Below, one piece after another: positions 11,750-23,842 of a DNA stretch of 64,000 nucleotides; position 1 is the first letter of the stretch; the number at the start of each line of letters is the position of its first letter. The DNA lies in contig NC_135772.1 of the NCBI RefSeq assembly GCF_028453695.1, positions 1,364,001 through 1,428,000 on the forward strand, written 5' to 3'. Under the pieces are notes generated by a model. It was not told the origin of the DNA, searched no databases, and was given only the letters and a program-made list of their open reading frames with translations. The stretch is from Augochlora pura. Its lineage: Eukaryota; Arthropoda; Insecta; Hymenoptera; Halictidae. A program made the translations under genes and the position numbers.

Positions 11750-11933
11750 ATCTCTATCTCTCTAAGTTTGCAATTTTCGGTGGGAACATATTTTCTCTCT
11801 TTCGGCGGCCCGATGTAGTCGTATCGGCAATGAGATTTTGTGCGAACGAATGGGTTTGTTTCTTCTAGTCGTTTGTTGTTCGTTTGGCGGAGAAGGTGTA
11901 TTTCATTAGTGCTGGGGTTGGATAGTGTTTGAT
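10971..11933. other. CpG-dense block (about 11040-11830)
   Basis: The block is rich in CG with two CT tracts, at 11550-11577 and 11701-11763. Frames of up to 152 residues here are built mainly from Ser/Leu runs translated from the CT repeats. To the right (11820-11950) the + strand becomes G/T-rich. It could be regulatory. Confidence 0.4.
11701..11763 (+). repeat. (CT)n microsatellite
   Basis: A nearly pure CT run with few interruptions. A shorter one lies at 11550-11577. Confidence 0.9.
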
Positions 11934-13150
11934 TTATTGTTTGGATACTATTTTGTTTGAATTATGGGTTGAATTTATTGTCGGAATATTCGAATTATGG
12001 GTTGAATTTGTTGTTTGAATCCTATTTTGTACGAAATAGATCTTGAATTTATTGTTCCAATACTGCTTTATTTGAATAATGTCTCGAATTAATTTTTTGA
12101 ATACTATTTTATTCGAATCAAATCTTGAATTTATTGTTCGAATACTGTTTTGTTCGAAACATGTCTGGAATTTCTTGTTTGAATATTGTTTTATTCGAAT
12201 CATGTCTTGAATTTATTGGTTGCATACGGCTATATTTGAATATTGTCTTGAATTTATCATTTGAATACAGGTTTATTCGAATAATGTCTTGAATTTATTG
12301 TTTGAATACTATTTTCTTCGAATCTAGTCTTGAATTTATTGTTTGCATACTGCTATATTTGAATATTGTCTTGAATTTATCATTTGAATACTATTTTATT
12401 CGAATTATGTCTTGAATTTATTGGTTGCATACGGCTATATTTGAATATTGTCTTGAATTTATTATTTGAATACTGGTTTATTCTAATAATGTCTTGAATT
12501 TATTGTTTGAAGACTATATTATTCGAATAATGTCTTGAATTAATCCTTTGCATAGTATTTAATTCGAATAACGTCTTGAATTAATTCTTCAAATTCAATT
12601 TAATTTAAATAATATCTCGAACACAATTTTCGAATTTTATTTTATTCGAATATCTTGAATGATTTCATCGAATTCGATTAATATCTCGAATACATTTTTC
12701 GCATTCAATTTTATTCGAATAATATCTCGAATTAATTCGTCGAATTCAATTTTACTCGAATGATATCTTGAATAGTGTCTACGAATTCAATTCTATTCGA
12801 TTAATATCTTGAATACATTTTTCGAATTCAATTTTAGTCGAATTATATATCGAATATATTTGTCGTATTCAATTTTATTTGAATAACATCTTGAATAATG
12901 TCTACGAATTCAATTCTATTCGATTAATATCTTGAATACATTTTTCGAATTCAATTTTAGTCGAATAATATGGCGAATATATTTGTCGTATTCAATTTTA
13001 TTTGAGTAATATATCGAATATATTGTTCGAATTCAATTTTATTCGAATAATATATCGAATATATTTTTCGAATTCAATTTAGTGCGAATAGTATCTGGAA
13101 TTAATTCTTCAAATTCTATTTAATTCGAATAATATCTGAAATACAATTTT
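11934..13150 (+). repeat. 41-bp satellite array with higher-order repeats
   Basis: About 29 units of 41 bp are present. Early units resemble GAATACTGTTTTATTCGAAT followed by CATGTCTTGAATTTATTG; later ones resemble GAATTCAATTTTATTCGAAT followed by AATATCTCGAATACATTT. A TGCATAC variant recurs at 12221, 12344 and 12426, that is 123 and 82 bp apart. In the later half a three-unit block beginning near 12784 repeats near 12906. Spacing in multiples of 41 shows higher-order amplification. Confidence 0.92.
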
Positions 13151-14190
13151 TTTTATTAATTTTTACAATGTGTGAAGTCAGAGTTAGCTAAAAAATTGTT
13201 TATGTAATTTTATTATAGCTAGGAACAATGAAATAAAAGAACTTATCATAGTGCCAGGTCATGCTAAAACTAATAAACCAATTAAAGTGACTGATGGTTT
13301 ATTCTTTCTTTTACATTTCTTAATATTATAAAAATATTTGTAGGAGAACTTTTTGACTATACTTCATTATGGTATATATTATATATAGTGTATATTATAA
13401 TATATTATATATATATTTATATTACATTATATATATTATTCATATTACAAATGATATATATATTTTGTAGCAATGCTAGAATGATTTATATATTATATAT
13501 GTTTTTATATGGTATATAAGATTTTTATATTTAAATTTACATATTTACAACATAAATCAATAAAAATTTATAATATACTGCTAATATATTATACATAATC
13601 TAGTATAAATCTAATTTATAACAACATAAAATATATAATGGCATATATCGTACATATAAAATCATAAACAATATAAATCATCTTACCATCATTATAAAAC
13701 AATATGCACAAGCACAATAATTCTGCTGTCATAGATTATTTAACCATACTACAAATACTAATAATATTTAACTAATATTTAACTAATGTTTTACTACAAT
13801 AATAATATTTAACTAATATTTTACTAATAATTTCACCATGCTACCATACTATAAATACATACAATATACAGCGGCGCAATTTTTGCGAAAATATTCTCGG
13901 AGAAACCTTTAATGAAATTTGAAAAATTGCGTTGGTCATCGTCCATTTTTGCAATCGTGTACGCCTCGCGCGAATAGATACGCGCAGTTTTCGGTGACAA
14001 AACACGTTCCCAGAAGCCTGATGCAGTTGATTGGAAAATATCGATGTTTCTTTTTGAACAAATCAATCGTGCAATTCTATACACGATATTCTTCCGATGC
14101 CATATATAGAACCGGTCGAAGAAAAAGTTTATTTAAAAAAACGGAGAACATTGTTTTCTCGTAGCTATGTTGTTTACGACTATTTGCAAC
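13151..14190. other. AT-rich spacer with TATATA runs and a small CG-richer patch
   Basis: TATATA-rich sequence occupies 13370-13720. At 13870-14160 the DNA is less AT-rich and has overlapping short frames on both strands, without known motifs. Confidence 0.45.
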
Positions 14191-14475
14191 TACGATTATT
14201 TATAAATTTATTTAACAATCTCTGTTTTATTCCGCCTTCTTGAAAATTTAACTGGAGATACAACTACGATTATTTATGACTTTATTTAACAATCTCTGCT
14301 TTATTCCTTCATCTCGAAAATTTAATTAGATATATAATTACGATTATTTATAATTTTATTTAACAATCTCTGTTTTATTCCTCCTTTTCAAAAATGTAAC
14401 GAGATATATAACTATGATTATTTATAATATTATTTAACAATCCCTGTTCTACTCCCCCTTCTCGATACATTAATT
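14191..14475 (+). repeat. 74-bp tandem repeat, four units
   Basis: TACGATTATTTATA or TATGATTATTTATA recurs at 14191, 14265, 14339 and 14413, a period of exactly 74. Each unit also has ATTTAACAATCTCTG, then a pyrimidine-rich stretch. Confidence 0.92.
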
Positions 14476-15224
14476 TATTTATCGACTCTAATAAAATTTA
14501 TAAACATTTGAAATAAATATCAGAATCTCGATGATAAAGTGATAATATTCATAATCTGGGTCCAAATAGACCCGGGCTTCACTAAGATATTCTTAATTAA
14601 TAATAATTTATCAACCTCCAGAAAATTGTTTATAGATATTATTTGTGACAAATTCACTAAATTCTATTAATTTGCAATATTATTTATCGAGTTATAAAAT
14701 TTACAGTTGAAATTATAGTGAAAAGAGCATTGTTCTATGTGTACATATTTTTAGAAATCATTAATAAACAGCTCGGATTTTCCGCGAGCGTCGACGACTG
14801 GCACCGCGATATTCCTTGCGCACGAGCCTTTAAATTCCGTTCGATGAATATGCATCTTCCTCTAATTATGTATAACGTCGGACGGTAACGTCGAACATTA
14901 ACCGAGCACCGCAATTTCACTTTACAGCGTCCACTTTATTTGTACAATTATGATCGTCGGTCATAAACCGCCTACGCGCGCGACTCGTTCGCCGACAACT
15001 GACGACGCGTCGAACTATAAGAAAAGAGAAATCCGCCTCGTGCGCAAATAACGCAAGAGAAGAATTTCTCTGTGGCGATTTATTGACAGCCGCGAAAATT
15101 TGCTGTCTAAACAGTCGCGTTTACTTTCGAAACCGATCGAAAACGATGTCTCGCTAGGAAAAATAACGATTCCACTTCAATGTTTATTTCAATTATTTAC
15201 AGCTTGATCTTTCTTTTAAATTTT
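14476..15224. other. AT-rich spacer and CpG-dense block (about 14760-15170)
   Basis: A CG-rich segment with a 61-residue minus-strand frame (14735-14920) that I do not recognise. No splice or promoter signal stands out. Confidence 0.4.
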
Positions 15225-15385
15225 CTACTAGATTTTTATTTACTGTTTTGCTAGGTCTTATTTATTATTTTACTAGGTTTATTTATTATTTTACTAGGTT
15301 TATTTATTATTTTACTAGGTTTATTTATTTAACTAGGTTTTACTTATTATTTTACTAGGTTTTCACAAATTTAACTAGGTTTAAG
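15225..15385 (+). repeat. TTTTACTAGGTTTATTTATTA minisatellite (about 22 bp)
   Basis: About seven units carry the core TTTTACTAGGTTTA; some have lost bases. Non-coding. Confidence 0.85.
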
Positions 15386-15429
15386 TAAAAATTAAATGCC
15401 GATTTAAATAATCTTGAATAAAGATAAAA

Positions 15430-15720
15430 GTAACTTTGAGTATTTAGTAATTATTTTAATAATGATTATTATTTATATTTACTAGTTATTATAACAGTGA
15501 TTATTATTTATATTTAGTAGTTATTGTAATAGTAATTGTTATTTATATTTAGTAGTTATTGTAATAGTAATTATTATTCATATTTAGTAATTATCGCAAT
15601 AATAATTATTATAGTAGTAATTATTGTTTATATTCAGTAACTATTATAGTAGTAATTATTATTTGTATTTAGTAATTATTGTAATAGTAATTATTATTTA
15701 TTTTCAGTAATTATTATAAT
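15430..15720 (+). repeat. Degenerate AGTAATTATT repeat
   Basis: Units of about 36-46 bp carry ATTTAGTAGTTATTGTAATA and AATTATTATTTATATT. It follows the TACTAGG array with a short gap. Confidence 0.75.
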
Positions 15721-15918
15721 ATTTGGGAGAATTGATTAAGGTGGAGCTTTAAAAATTTAAATAATCTAGATTGTTTTATGTAAAAATGTAATATTGACCC
15801 TTTGCTATTGATGACTATATATTATTTACATTATAGTAATATATAATTATATAATATTAAACAAACTCTGCCAAATTTTCATCAACAAATTATCCAATTA
15901 TTAACAACAATCATTTAA

Positions 15919-15967
15919 CCCTCTGCACTCGACTAGCATCTGTGCAGCTTCATTGCAAAAACCTTAA
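15919..15967 (+). mobile_element. Outer left end of a CACTCGAG-type TTAA element
   Basis: TTAA at 15915-15918 is followed by CCCTCTGCACTCGACTAGC. Only 49 bp later a second TTAA and end begin (15964). This looks like one element inserted beside or within another of the same family. Confidence 0.55.
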
Positions 15968-16187
15968 CCCTTTACACTCGAGCGATGACCCCAAGCCACC
16001 GCTAAAATTATTTTATCTCACTTAAAAATAATTTCCTATAGCAACAAAGTTGAGATTTAAACAAATTCTTAATATCAAAACTATTTTCTTTACTCACAAG
16101 AATTAATTCCATAATTATACAATTCAACATTATAAACTATAGAAAAGAATTTAAATTTACAATTAAAACAGTTTCAAGTGCAAAGGG
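15968..16187 (+). mobile_element. CACTCGAGTG-family TTAA element, 220 bp
   Basis: TTAA is at 15964-15967 and 16188-16191. The left end is CCCTTTACACTCGAGCGATG, followed by CCACCGCTAAAATTA. The right end, reverse-complemented, is CCCTTTGCACTTGAAAC. The palindrome is kept only at the left, so the two ends differ. No coding capacity. Confidence 0.75.
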
Positions 16188-16191
16188 TTAA

Positions 16192-16594
16192 ATGATATTT
16201 AATTACACCGAAAACGCTGTCAAACGTGTAAAACTCTATAAAACAAAATAAAGCCGAAAGAAATGTCCCGGTTCCCGGGTGAAAACAGCCTCTACGATCG
16301 CGAAGGGTTAAAAACGCGATTCCGTGGAGGCTGCTATGCCAGCTGCACGGTTTTACGAGCGAGTTGATATCGACGATATTCCCGTCGTCCCGTGATCCGG
16401 CGTCGAGCGCGAGCCACGGTAATTCCATAAGGGGCAATTAAATCGGAATTATTTTCTCCGCTCCGTGCAAGTAGGTCGTGATTTCAGGCTGCCGGCGCGG
16501 CGCGGAGACAACAGCAGTGGAAACAGACGTCGATGCACGGCCACGGCTCGACGCGCGCGTAGCGTAGCACCAGCACGATGACTGCCGATTGATA
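16192..16594. other. CpG-dense block
   Basis: CG-rich DNA spans about 16250-16580. An 87-residue minus-strand frame (16174-16437) has no motif I recognise. Confidence 0.4.
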
Positions 16595-16598
16595 TTAA

Positions 16599-17057
16599 CT
16601 CTTTGCGCTCGGAGCTATTTTAATTCGAAATATAAAATCGTCCTTCTGACCTATAGTGTTTTCGTTTGAAGCAACTTACTGTATTTTATATAATGTACTT
16701 ACTGCATTTATTATAATGTTATAGTGTCAAATAATGATATTAGAATGTAATAATAATGTTATTGAAACGTTGAAATAATTTTGAAACGTGATACAACAAT
16801 TTTTCACTACGACTCTGAGGCACCATTAAAATTGTTACAACACGTACCAAAATAATTTTTATATTATGAAAAATTAAATTTTTCAAGAATTGTTAGAAGT
16901 ATCACTGTTGTCGCATAAGTTACGGGATTCAATTTCATATGTATAAAATATATTTTGTTATATGAAATATATTTTGCCATATAAAATGAAAATAACATAG
17001 GTATGTCAGAAAAAGTTACTTTAGAATTAAAGTTAAAATGGCTTCGTGTGCAAAGGG
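16599..17057 (+). mobile_element. CTCTTTGCGCTCGGAGC-ended TTAA element, with an internal family copy
   Basis: TTAA at 16595-16598 opens the element. The right end is GTGTGCAAAGGG followed by CTAA, a one-base change from TTAA, at 17058-17061. Near 16800 the interior restarts with CACTACGACTCTGAGGCACC, matching the subterminal part of the family. The 459-bp span is therefore probably two nested elements sharing one right end. Confidence 0.6.
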
Positions 17058-17061
17058 CTAA

Positions 17062-17808
17062 CCCTTTGAGACTAACTCTGAGCTATCACTAAAATTACTG
17101 TATAGCGCTCCCAAGCAATGTTTATACTAAAACTGAAAGTAAAACTATTGCCATAAATCACGAGGCACCATTAAAATTATTGTGTCACGTTCCAAAGCAA
17201 TGTTTATACGAACAAAGTCTAGATTTAAACAATTTTTAAAAGTAAAACTATTGTCATAAATTAGGAAAATCAATTTCATATGCATAAAAAGCACTTTGCC
17301 AGATAAAATAAAAATACTATTGTTGGGGCGTCACTATGCTATGATAAGCTATGCTATATTATATAATACTATACTATGCTATGCTTTGTTAAGCTAGACT
17401 ATGCTATTTCATACTATACTATGCTATGCTAAGCTAAGCTAGGCTATACTATATTATATTATATTATACTATACTATGCTATGTTATTCTATGCTAAACT
17501 ACACTATACTATATTATACTATACTATGCTATGTACTATATTACACTATACTATGCTGTGCTATGCTATGCTATGAGATGCTAAGCTAGGCTATACTATA
17601 TTATACTATACTATGCTACGGTATGCTTTACTATACTATAATATACTATATTATATTCCATACCATACTGTATATTATACTGTATACCGTACTATACTTG
17701 AGCTGCAATTAGTTAAATTAAAATTGTAGACATGGAATGCGAGACAGTTGATCACGAGATACTATACCTATAATTTAACAATTAAAATTGGTGTTCGAGC
17801 GCAAAGGG
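17062..17808 (+). mobile_element. TTAA-family element containing a TATGC array
   Basis: The left end is CCCTTTGAGACTAACTCTGAG, immediately after the previous element. The right end, reverse-complemented, starts CCCTTTGCGCTCGAACAC at about 17808, flanked by TTCA instead of TTAA. The head is partly duplicated in tandem: CTATCACTAAAATTA near 17082 and GCACCATTAAAATTA near 17164. A 370-bp TATGC array sits in the middle. Confidence 0.6.
17330..17700 (+). repeat. TATAC/TATGC array A
   Basis: Five-base steps CTATA, CTATG and CTAAG are mixed over about 370 bp. Its right part, with GCTACGGTATGCTTTACTAT and then CCATACCATACTGTATATTA, matches the right parts of arrays at 40395 and 43397. Confidence 0.9.
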
Positions 17809-17811
17809 TTC

Positions 17812-18364
17812 ACGCGTCCATAAAGAAGCGTCGAAGACAGGTGAGACGGTAACGAGACCGTATATCAGAACGGTAACGGGCGCAGTGAAAACATCGACGC
17901 TGTTAAAGGGGTAAGGGGGAAAGAAAGCAAGCCGGTTAGATAATTTCCCCCGACGGTGGATTGTTTGCCTGAGCCCACGGAATTCGGAGGGGTGCCCTGT
18001 TGACAATTAGCAGAACCTACCCGCGCGTCGAACGAATTTGTTTTTCCGGGATCATTAGGGAGATTACGCCGGGAAAATTTCCCTTAATCCGTGTTTACGG
18101 TGAACCGTGGCTGGGGCGGCGGCGGCGGTGTTTCCGTTAAGAAACGAGAGGCTTACCAGACGCGCGCGCTGGATTTTTTCGTGCGCCGGAATGGAACGTG
18201 TTCGCGACGGGACGCGCGGGCCATTTTGACTCTTTGGAAACGGCGGGAGGGATAATTTGGCGAATGTGGTTTAAACTGTTTAATAATGGAGTTGCTGGTG
18301 GATATTGTTTTAGGACAGTGATGAGATGATTTAAGCTTGATATTATAGTGATAAAATATGATTT
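17812..18364. other. CpG-dense block (17810-18250) with G/T-rich right edge
   Basis: CG-rich sequence includes a GGC repeat near 18112-18130. The minus strand has a 74-residue frame without known motifs. From 18235 the + strand is rich in G and T. Confidence 0.4.
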
Positions 18365-18775
18365 ATTTGGGTATTTTGTGGTTTAGTGTTTTGGTATCGT
18401 TTTATTTATTTTTATATGTTTTGGTATGGTTTTATTTATTGTTAAATGTTTTGGTACGTTTTTGTTGCATTCTAGTATTTTGTTGTAATATTTTATCCTT
18501 TGTTTCTAACATTTTGTTGTAATATTTTTTCCTTTATTTCTAACATTTCGTTGTAATATTTTTTCGTTTGTTTGTAATATTTTGTTATACCACTCTTGTT
18601 TGTTTCTAATATTTTGCTATATTATTTTTATGTATTTTTAATATTTCATTATACTATTTTAGCGTATTTTCAAATATTTTGTTATAATACGTCCATTTAT
18701 TTCTAATATTGCGCTATAAATACTTTTATTTACTTTTAAATATTTTGTTATAGTGTTCTAAGTTATATAAAAACA
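18365..18775 (+). repeat. Degenerate TTCTAATATTTTGTTATAAT repeat
   Basis: About nine units of 40-50 bp share TATTTTGTTATAATA and TTTATTTCTAA. The strand is strongly T/G-biased. Confidence 0.75.
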
Positions 18776-19717
18776 TTTTTATAACGTTAGGTATTGTGAT
18801 GATGGACGTTTTATATTGTTAGGTATTGTAAAAATTATTTTATGTCAATGACATTAGATTTATTTATGCTTTCTACGGTTACATATATTATATATGTTAT
18901 ATATATTTGCTATTAAATATATTATATATATATCTACTATTCAATATTAAAAATTTGCGCTGCAGTTACTTCTTCAATTAATAATTTAACCACGACTCTT
19001 ATTAACCTATATTATACATGCATATGTATTATAAAAATATTGATAAAATCGCTCACAGAATTTGACAAATATACAACAAAATTATGCAACAACATCTTTC
19101 AATACATTTACTTCTATAACACCTAAAAAATACATTCTGCAAAATGTAAAACCTATTTTATCATCATCAGTATTATTACTGAATAATAATATTAATATCA
19201 AATATCAAAATCTACTTTCCCACAACAAAAATTCGCAACCTCTAAAAAACAAGCTTCATATTCCCACATGTTCCACCTATTTGCACACACCGATTCTGTC
19301 TAGCAATCGAAACTTCAGTTACCGCCGTCTGCGCATCGTTTTAAATAAACAAGTAATACTATAATGTCAAACGGGCGTCAGTCGTTCCGCCGCTTAAATG
19401 TCGTCGAAGATATAAAACGCGGCGAGAACACGATTTCATGAAGATAGAATTCGGAAGTTCATCGGGCAAACATACCTTTGAATACGACTGGGCTAATGCG
19501 TCTGTCCATCATTCGCCTGCCGCTACTTGTGCAAACATTGTAGGATTCGGTACTATCCGTGCGTTCTATTTCCACTGCGCGATCGCATTATGCTATTACG
19601 GGAAATAAATACTACGTTGCAGCTGTCTACGTTTATAGACTATATCAGACTATAGATTGTTTCGTACATAAATTATACTTTGGGAAAGGAACAAATAACT
19701 TTATAGAGATGGAAGAG
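18776..19717. other. AT-rich DNA with a short frame and a small CG-richer patch
   Basis: A 100-residue plus-strand frame at 19062-19364 has Asn/Ile/Leu-rich composition typical of AT-rich non-coding DNA and no motif. CG-richer sequence lies at 19370-19620. No gene is supported. Confidence 0.4.
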
Positions 19718-19942
19718 TTTTCTATAGTATTTCTATAGCATTTCTATAGTATTTCTATAGTGTTTCTATGGTATTTCTATAGCATTTCTATAGCATTTCT
19801 ATAGTATTTCTATAGTATTTCTATAGTGTTTCTATAGTGTTTCTATGGTATTTCTATAGTATTTCTATAGTATTTCTATAGTGTTTCTATAGTATATCTA
19901 TAGTATTTCTATAGTATTTCTATAGTATTTCTATAGTATATT
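19718..19942 (+). repeat. 11-bp minisatellite TTTCTATAGTA, about 20 copies
   Basis: The array is very regular. Units vary mainly at the last three bases (GTA, GCA, GTG), with a few GG changes, showing recent expansion. Each unit holds CTATAG, a 6-bp palindrome. Confidence 0.95.
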
Positions 19943-20699
19943 TATCCTTTTACATTAGGATCTTTTTTGTAATTGTGTTGATTAGCATTTTTGGATTCTT
20001 TTATTTTTGTTAATTGATTTTGGTGACAAGAAATTTAAATATGGTTTTGATTTAGAAGAAATGATTGTCAGTTTTATTAAGATAAAATATTTAATATTTA
20101 GTTTAGTAGCTGTGTTAAAATGATGGTATATATTAGTCTTATTAAAATGGTTTTATATATTTTATATGTTAGAATATTTGACGATCAATGAGGGTTAAAT
20201 TGTGCACGAAATGTTTGTTATGAGTCTCAGTCAATATTATAGTACGAGGTATTAAAAAATTTTTAATATTAACCTTACGAGATGTAAATTAAAATCGAAG
20301 AGATAAATGTTAATTTTAACACCCTCCAGATCCTTAACTATAAAATAATATTAACTATGAAATGATAATAACTGTAAAATAATTCATTGAATTTTGTTAA
20401 CGAAATTAACAAGATGAACGTATTAACAATTATAATTATATCTATAATGCTGTGATACCATATTTAAGTAACGATAAAAAAAATCAGTTAATATAAACTT
20501 TCGTATCGACAGAAAATTACAATAAAACTTATTTAACATTCATTATTTATCATTCTTCTTCGCTTCATAGAAATATAATTTAAATTAATTTATAAAATTA
20601 ATACATTATATTTGAGAATTAAAAATAGAATAAGATTTAATTTTAACTTTTAAATGAGAATATGAAATAATATATTGTGTACATTAAAATTAGAGTTGT
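19943..20699. other. AT-rich spacer
   Basis: No gene or clear repeat was seen. The first 300 bases are T-rich, the rest A-rich. Confidence 0.5.
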
Positions 20700-21200
20700 G
20701 TGTGGAGATTAAAAATAAATTCAAATTCAAATTCAATCCCCAAACAAAAATGCGAAATGAATTAGTACATACTGTGCATTCAAATAAAATTTGTATTTAG
20801 AGATTAGAAATAAATTAAAATTTAATTTCAACTCCCAAATAAAAATACGAAGTAAATTACTTCTACTACTACTCAAATAAAATTTTCGTTTGGTTTAAAT
20901 TAAAGATTAAAATTAGAACTAAATTCCAATTTAATTTCAACCCCCAAACAGAAATGCGAAATGAATCAGTATCTCCTATACATTACAATAAAGTTTGTAT
21001 TTAGAGATTAAAAATAAATTAAAATTCAATTTCAACCCCCAAACAAAAATGCAAAATGGATTACTATATCTTGTGCAATCAAATAAAATTTGCGTTTGGT
21101 TTAAATTAAAGATTGAAATTAAACATAGAAGATTAAAATTACAACTAAATTCCAATTGAATTTCAATCCCCAAACGAAAAAGGCAAAACAGATCACTACA
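20700..21200 (+). repeat. Alternating 95/109-bp satellite
   Basis: The box CAAYYCCCAAACAAAAATGC recurs near 20734, 20829, 20938, 21033 and 21164. Spacings of 95, 109, 95 and 131 suggest a two-part higher-order unit of about 204 bp. The longer half contains TTTGGTTTAAATTAAAGATT. A/C-rich on the + strand. Confidence 0.8.
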
Positions 21201-22136
21201 TCCCCTACATTAAAATAAAACTCGTGCTTGAATATAGAAACTGAATTGCAAACTAATTTACCTAAAATTGAAATTAATTTCAAAATTAAAAATTAATCTT
21301 CCCACGTGGAAATCCGAAATACTCAAAAATAGGGGATGTCGTCACGCAGCTCTCCGTAATTACCTGGTCTACGTGGCCGACGGCACGCGTCTATAGCGTC
21401 GTATCTACGCGTGGAAAAAGCTAGAGAATAAAGCGCTAATAGACAAGAGAGAGAGAAAGAGTGGGAATGAGAGAGAGATAGAAAGAGATGGATTCCCTGG
21501 CACGAGTGACCAAGACGTAGCCAAAACCGAAGGCCTGTTCGCTGGATGTCGTTCCGCCGTGACAACGAGTGCCGCCCGCGGACGGACGGTACAGACGGAT
21601 GGATAGATGGACAACGGCGGGACGAATTTTCCTCGTCGGCCACGTTCTAGTTGTTTGTCGCATTGTGCTGCGGCGCTCACGACGTCGGGACGCCCACCAC
21701 CTGTGGTACTCACCCTCTCTTCTATACCGCCGTACCTCCCCCCCCCCCCCACCACCCTCCTCCCACCACCTCTCGCGGCGAACCGCCCTACCACGCGCGC
21801 GACACCATCGCGCACACGCGCTGCATCGTCCTTTTGGCACAGCTTCCCCTTTCGCGGCCTTCTCTCCTCTCTCGACCCTTTCCCCACCCTCCGCTCGTCC
21901 TCTCTCTCTCTCTCCCTACGTGCCGTTCGTCTTCTCTCTCTCTCTCTCTCTCAATCACTCTCTCCTCCTCTCTCTCTCTCTTGCTCTCTCAATTTCTCTC
22001 AATCTCTCTTGCTCTCCCAAATTCTCTCTCTCTCTCCCTCTCTCTCTACGCGCCGCTTGTCTTCTCCCTCTCTCTCTCTCTCTCCCTCTCTCTCTCTCCC
22101 TGACCGCCACTCTTATTCTCTCTATCTCTTTTTCGC

Positions 22137-22175
<39 letters not shown>

Positions 22176-22529
22176 TCGGTCTCTCCCCTCCTCCGTCGCG
22201 CTCCCTATTCGCGCCAAGTCGAATTTTTAAGCTCGTGATCGTGCCGCAAGCGCCAAATGCTCGTGAACATCATGCTACACTCCACGTGGCCACGCTTGCG
22301 CCCTGGGACGCTCTTCGCCTTAAGGTGGCTCCCCACCGTGATCACTTCCATAAACATTTTCTTTGTTTTCTCGCGGCCTCGCGGAAAACAACCCGGAATG
22401 TCTACGATGAACGCGCGGATAGTTTGATGCTGGGGTATGAGAGGAAGGGGGAGGATGCGTGTTAGGTAAGCACTTTGCGTTGATGGTGTGTTTTGGGGTA
22501 GGTAGTGGAGGTTTGTAGGTGATATTTTG
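21201..22529. other. CpG-dense block with pyrimidine tracts
   Basis: GC-rich DNA spans 21310-22460. Frames up to 298 residues exist on both strands and overlap each other. They are dominated by Ser/Leu/Pro runs read from CT repeats and show no domain. Left of the block the + strand is A/C-rich; right of it (22430-22560) it is G/T-rich, with many GGTAGG and TGTGT steps. It could be a regulatory or first-exon region. Confidence 0.4.
21898..22190 (+). repeat. Long interrupted (CT)n tract
   Basis: Nearly 300 bases are mostly pyrimidine, with CT dinucleotides and repeated TACGTGCCG/TACGCGCCG interruptions that mark internal duplication. Confidence 0.9.
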
Positions 22530-22795
22530 TGTGTAGGATATTGTATATGCAGTTTTGTATGTACAATTTTCAATATGCAATATTGTATATACAATTTTGT
22601 TTATCAATTTTGTATATGCAAGTTTGTATATTATAGGTACAATTTTGTATGTAGAATATTGTATATTGCAGGTACAATTCTATGCGTACAATTTTGTATA
22701 TTATAGATACAATTTTGTATATACAATATTGTATATTGTACGTACAATTTTATGCGGACAATTTTGTGTATATTATAGTTTTGTACGAGATTGTA
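22530..22795 (+). repeat. TACAATTTTGTATA minisatellite
   Basis: Self-complementary units such as TATACAATATTGTATA and GTACAATTTTGTATAT repeat about 12 times. The array can fold on itself. Confidence 0.85.
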
Positions 22796-23842
22796 GATTT
22801 CTATAGCAAAATTCGAAAAGTGAAGGTGTAGGAAATATAGAATAGTGGAAATTATATTCACTGATTAATTTATAATTATTGTCACTGTTTTAAGATGTTC
22901 TAAAACCACTTTGATGAAGGATAGTGTTAAATAAAGACTGTTAAAAACTGTTTTCTAAACCATAGTCTTTGCTAGAAATATTTTTAATCGCCATGAGAAC
23001 CGATGGAGTTTTTATCATGGTGTCTGAGTATTGCTGTCTGATTCCCCTGTTGTGCTCTGCCATTCAGCTCTGCCATTCTCTTCTCCCTTGTTATTAATGT
23101 TATATTGCTGTTATATTTAAACTGCAGGTGCCTTATACTTGTTAAATAACTTCTAGATTGTCTCATGTAAGAGATAGTCCTAAACATTCGTTCTTAAACA
23201 TTCATTTAAAAAGAAAAAGTGAGACTTTCGATGGTTACTTGTTTCTTACCACCATAGACCATAGTTTCCATTTTCATTTCTCTTAGTTAAAATAAAAATA
23301 TTATTCTTTAAGTAAAAACATTCATTTACGCTTCTCTTCTATATTTTAAAAGACTAATTGCAAAATTTAATATATTAACTACATTAATCTCTAAAAATAC
23401 GTCAGTATAATCGAGAAACAGTATAATATTAACAATTACTATATTACCTAGAAAATTATATTAAATTAGCTCTTCCATCTTCAAGATTAAGTAAATAAAA
23501 TATAAAAATCAAGATTAAATTTAGTAAATAAAATAATGGTTTAATAAAGAATTCTTATTAATTTAAGTTCTTCGATACATATTAATGTATTGAAACTATA
23601 TTGTACTAAAATATTAAACAATCACACACTTGTAAACGGCTGCAAATTAAATCTTGATAATTAAAATATTATTCACTATATTGAAAACGCAAAATATCCA
23701 TTGCAGCATGAATTAACAAAAAATCCTATACAAAAATCTCTGCAGACGATTGAACAATTCCACGAAAACCTTAAAAAATGAATCCTTTACCTAGGAAAAC
23801 CGCAAAAGTCTGCACACACTTATTCACTCTTCATATTAAATT
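22796..23842. other. AT-rich spacer
   Basis: A 67-residue minus-strand frame at 22984-23187 has a balanced composition but no motif or splice context that I recognise. The rest is AT-rich and repeat-poor, turning A/C-rich toward 23840. Confidence 0.4.

Noticed and set aside
19062..19364. 100-residue frame in AT-rich DNA
   Set aside because: Asn/Ile/Leu-rich composition matches the local bases; no motif or conserved feature.
21569..22465. 298-residue frame and overlapping long frames
   Set aside because: Mostly Ser, Leu and Pro runs translated from CT repeats; all three frames stay open for the same reason.
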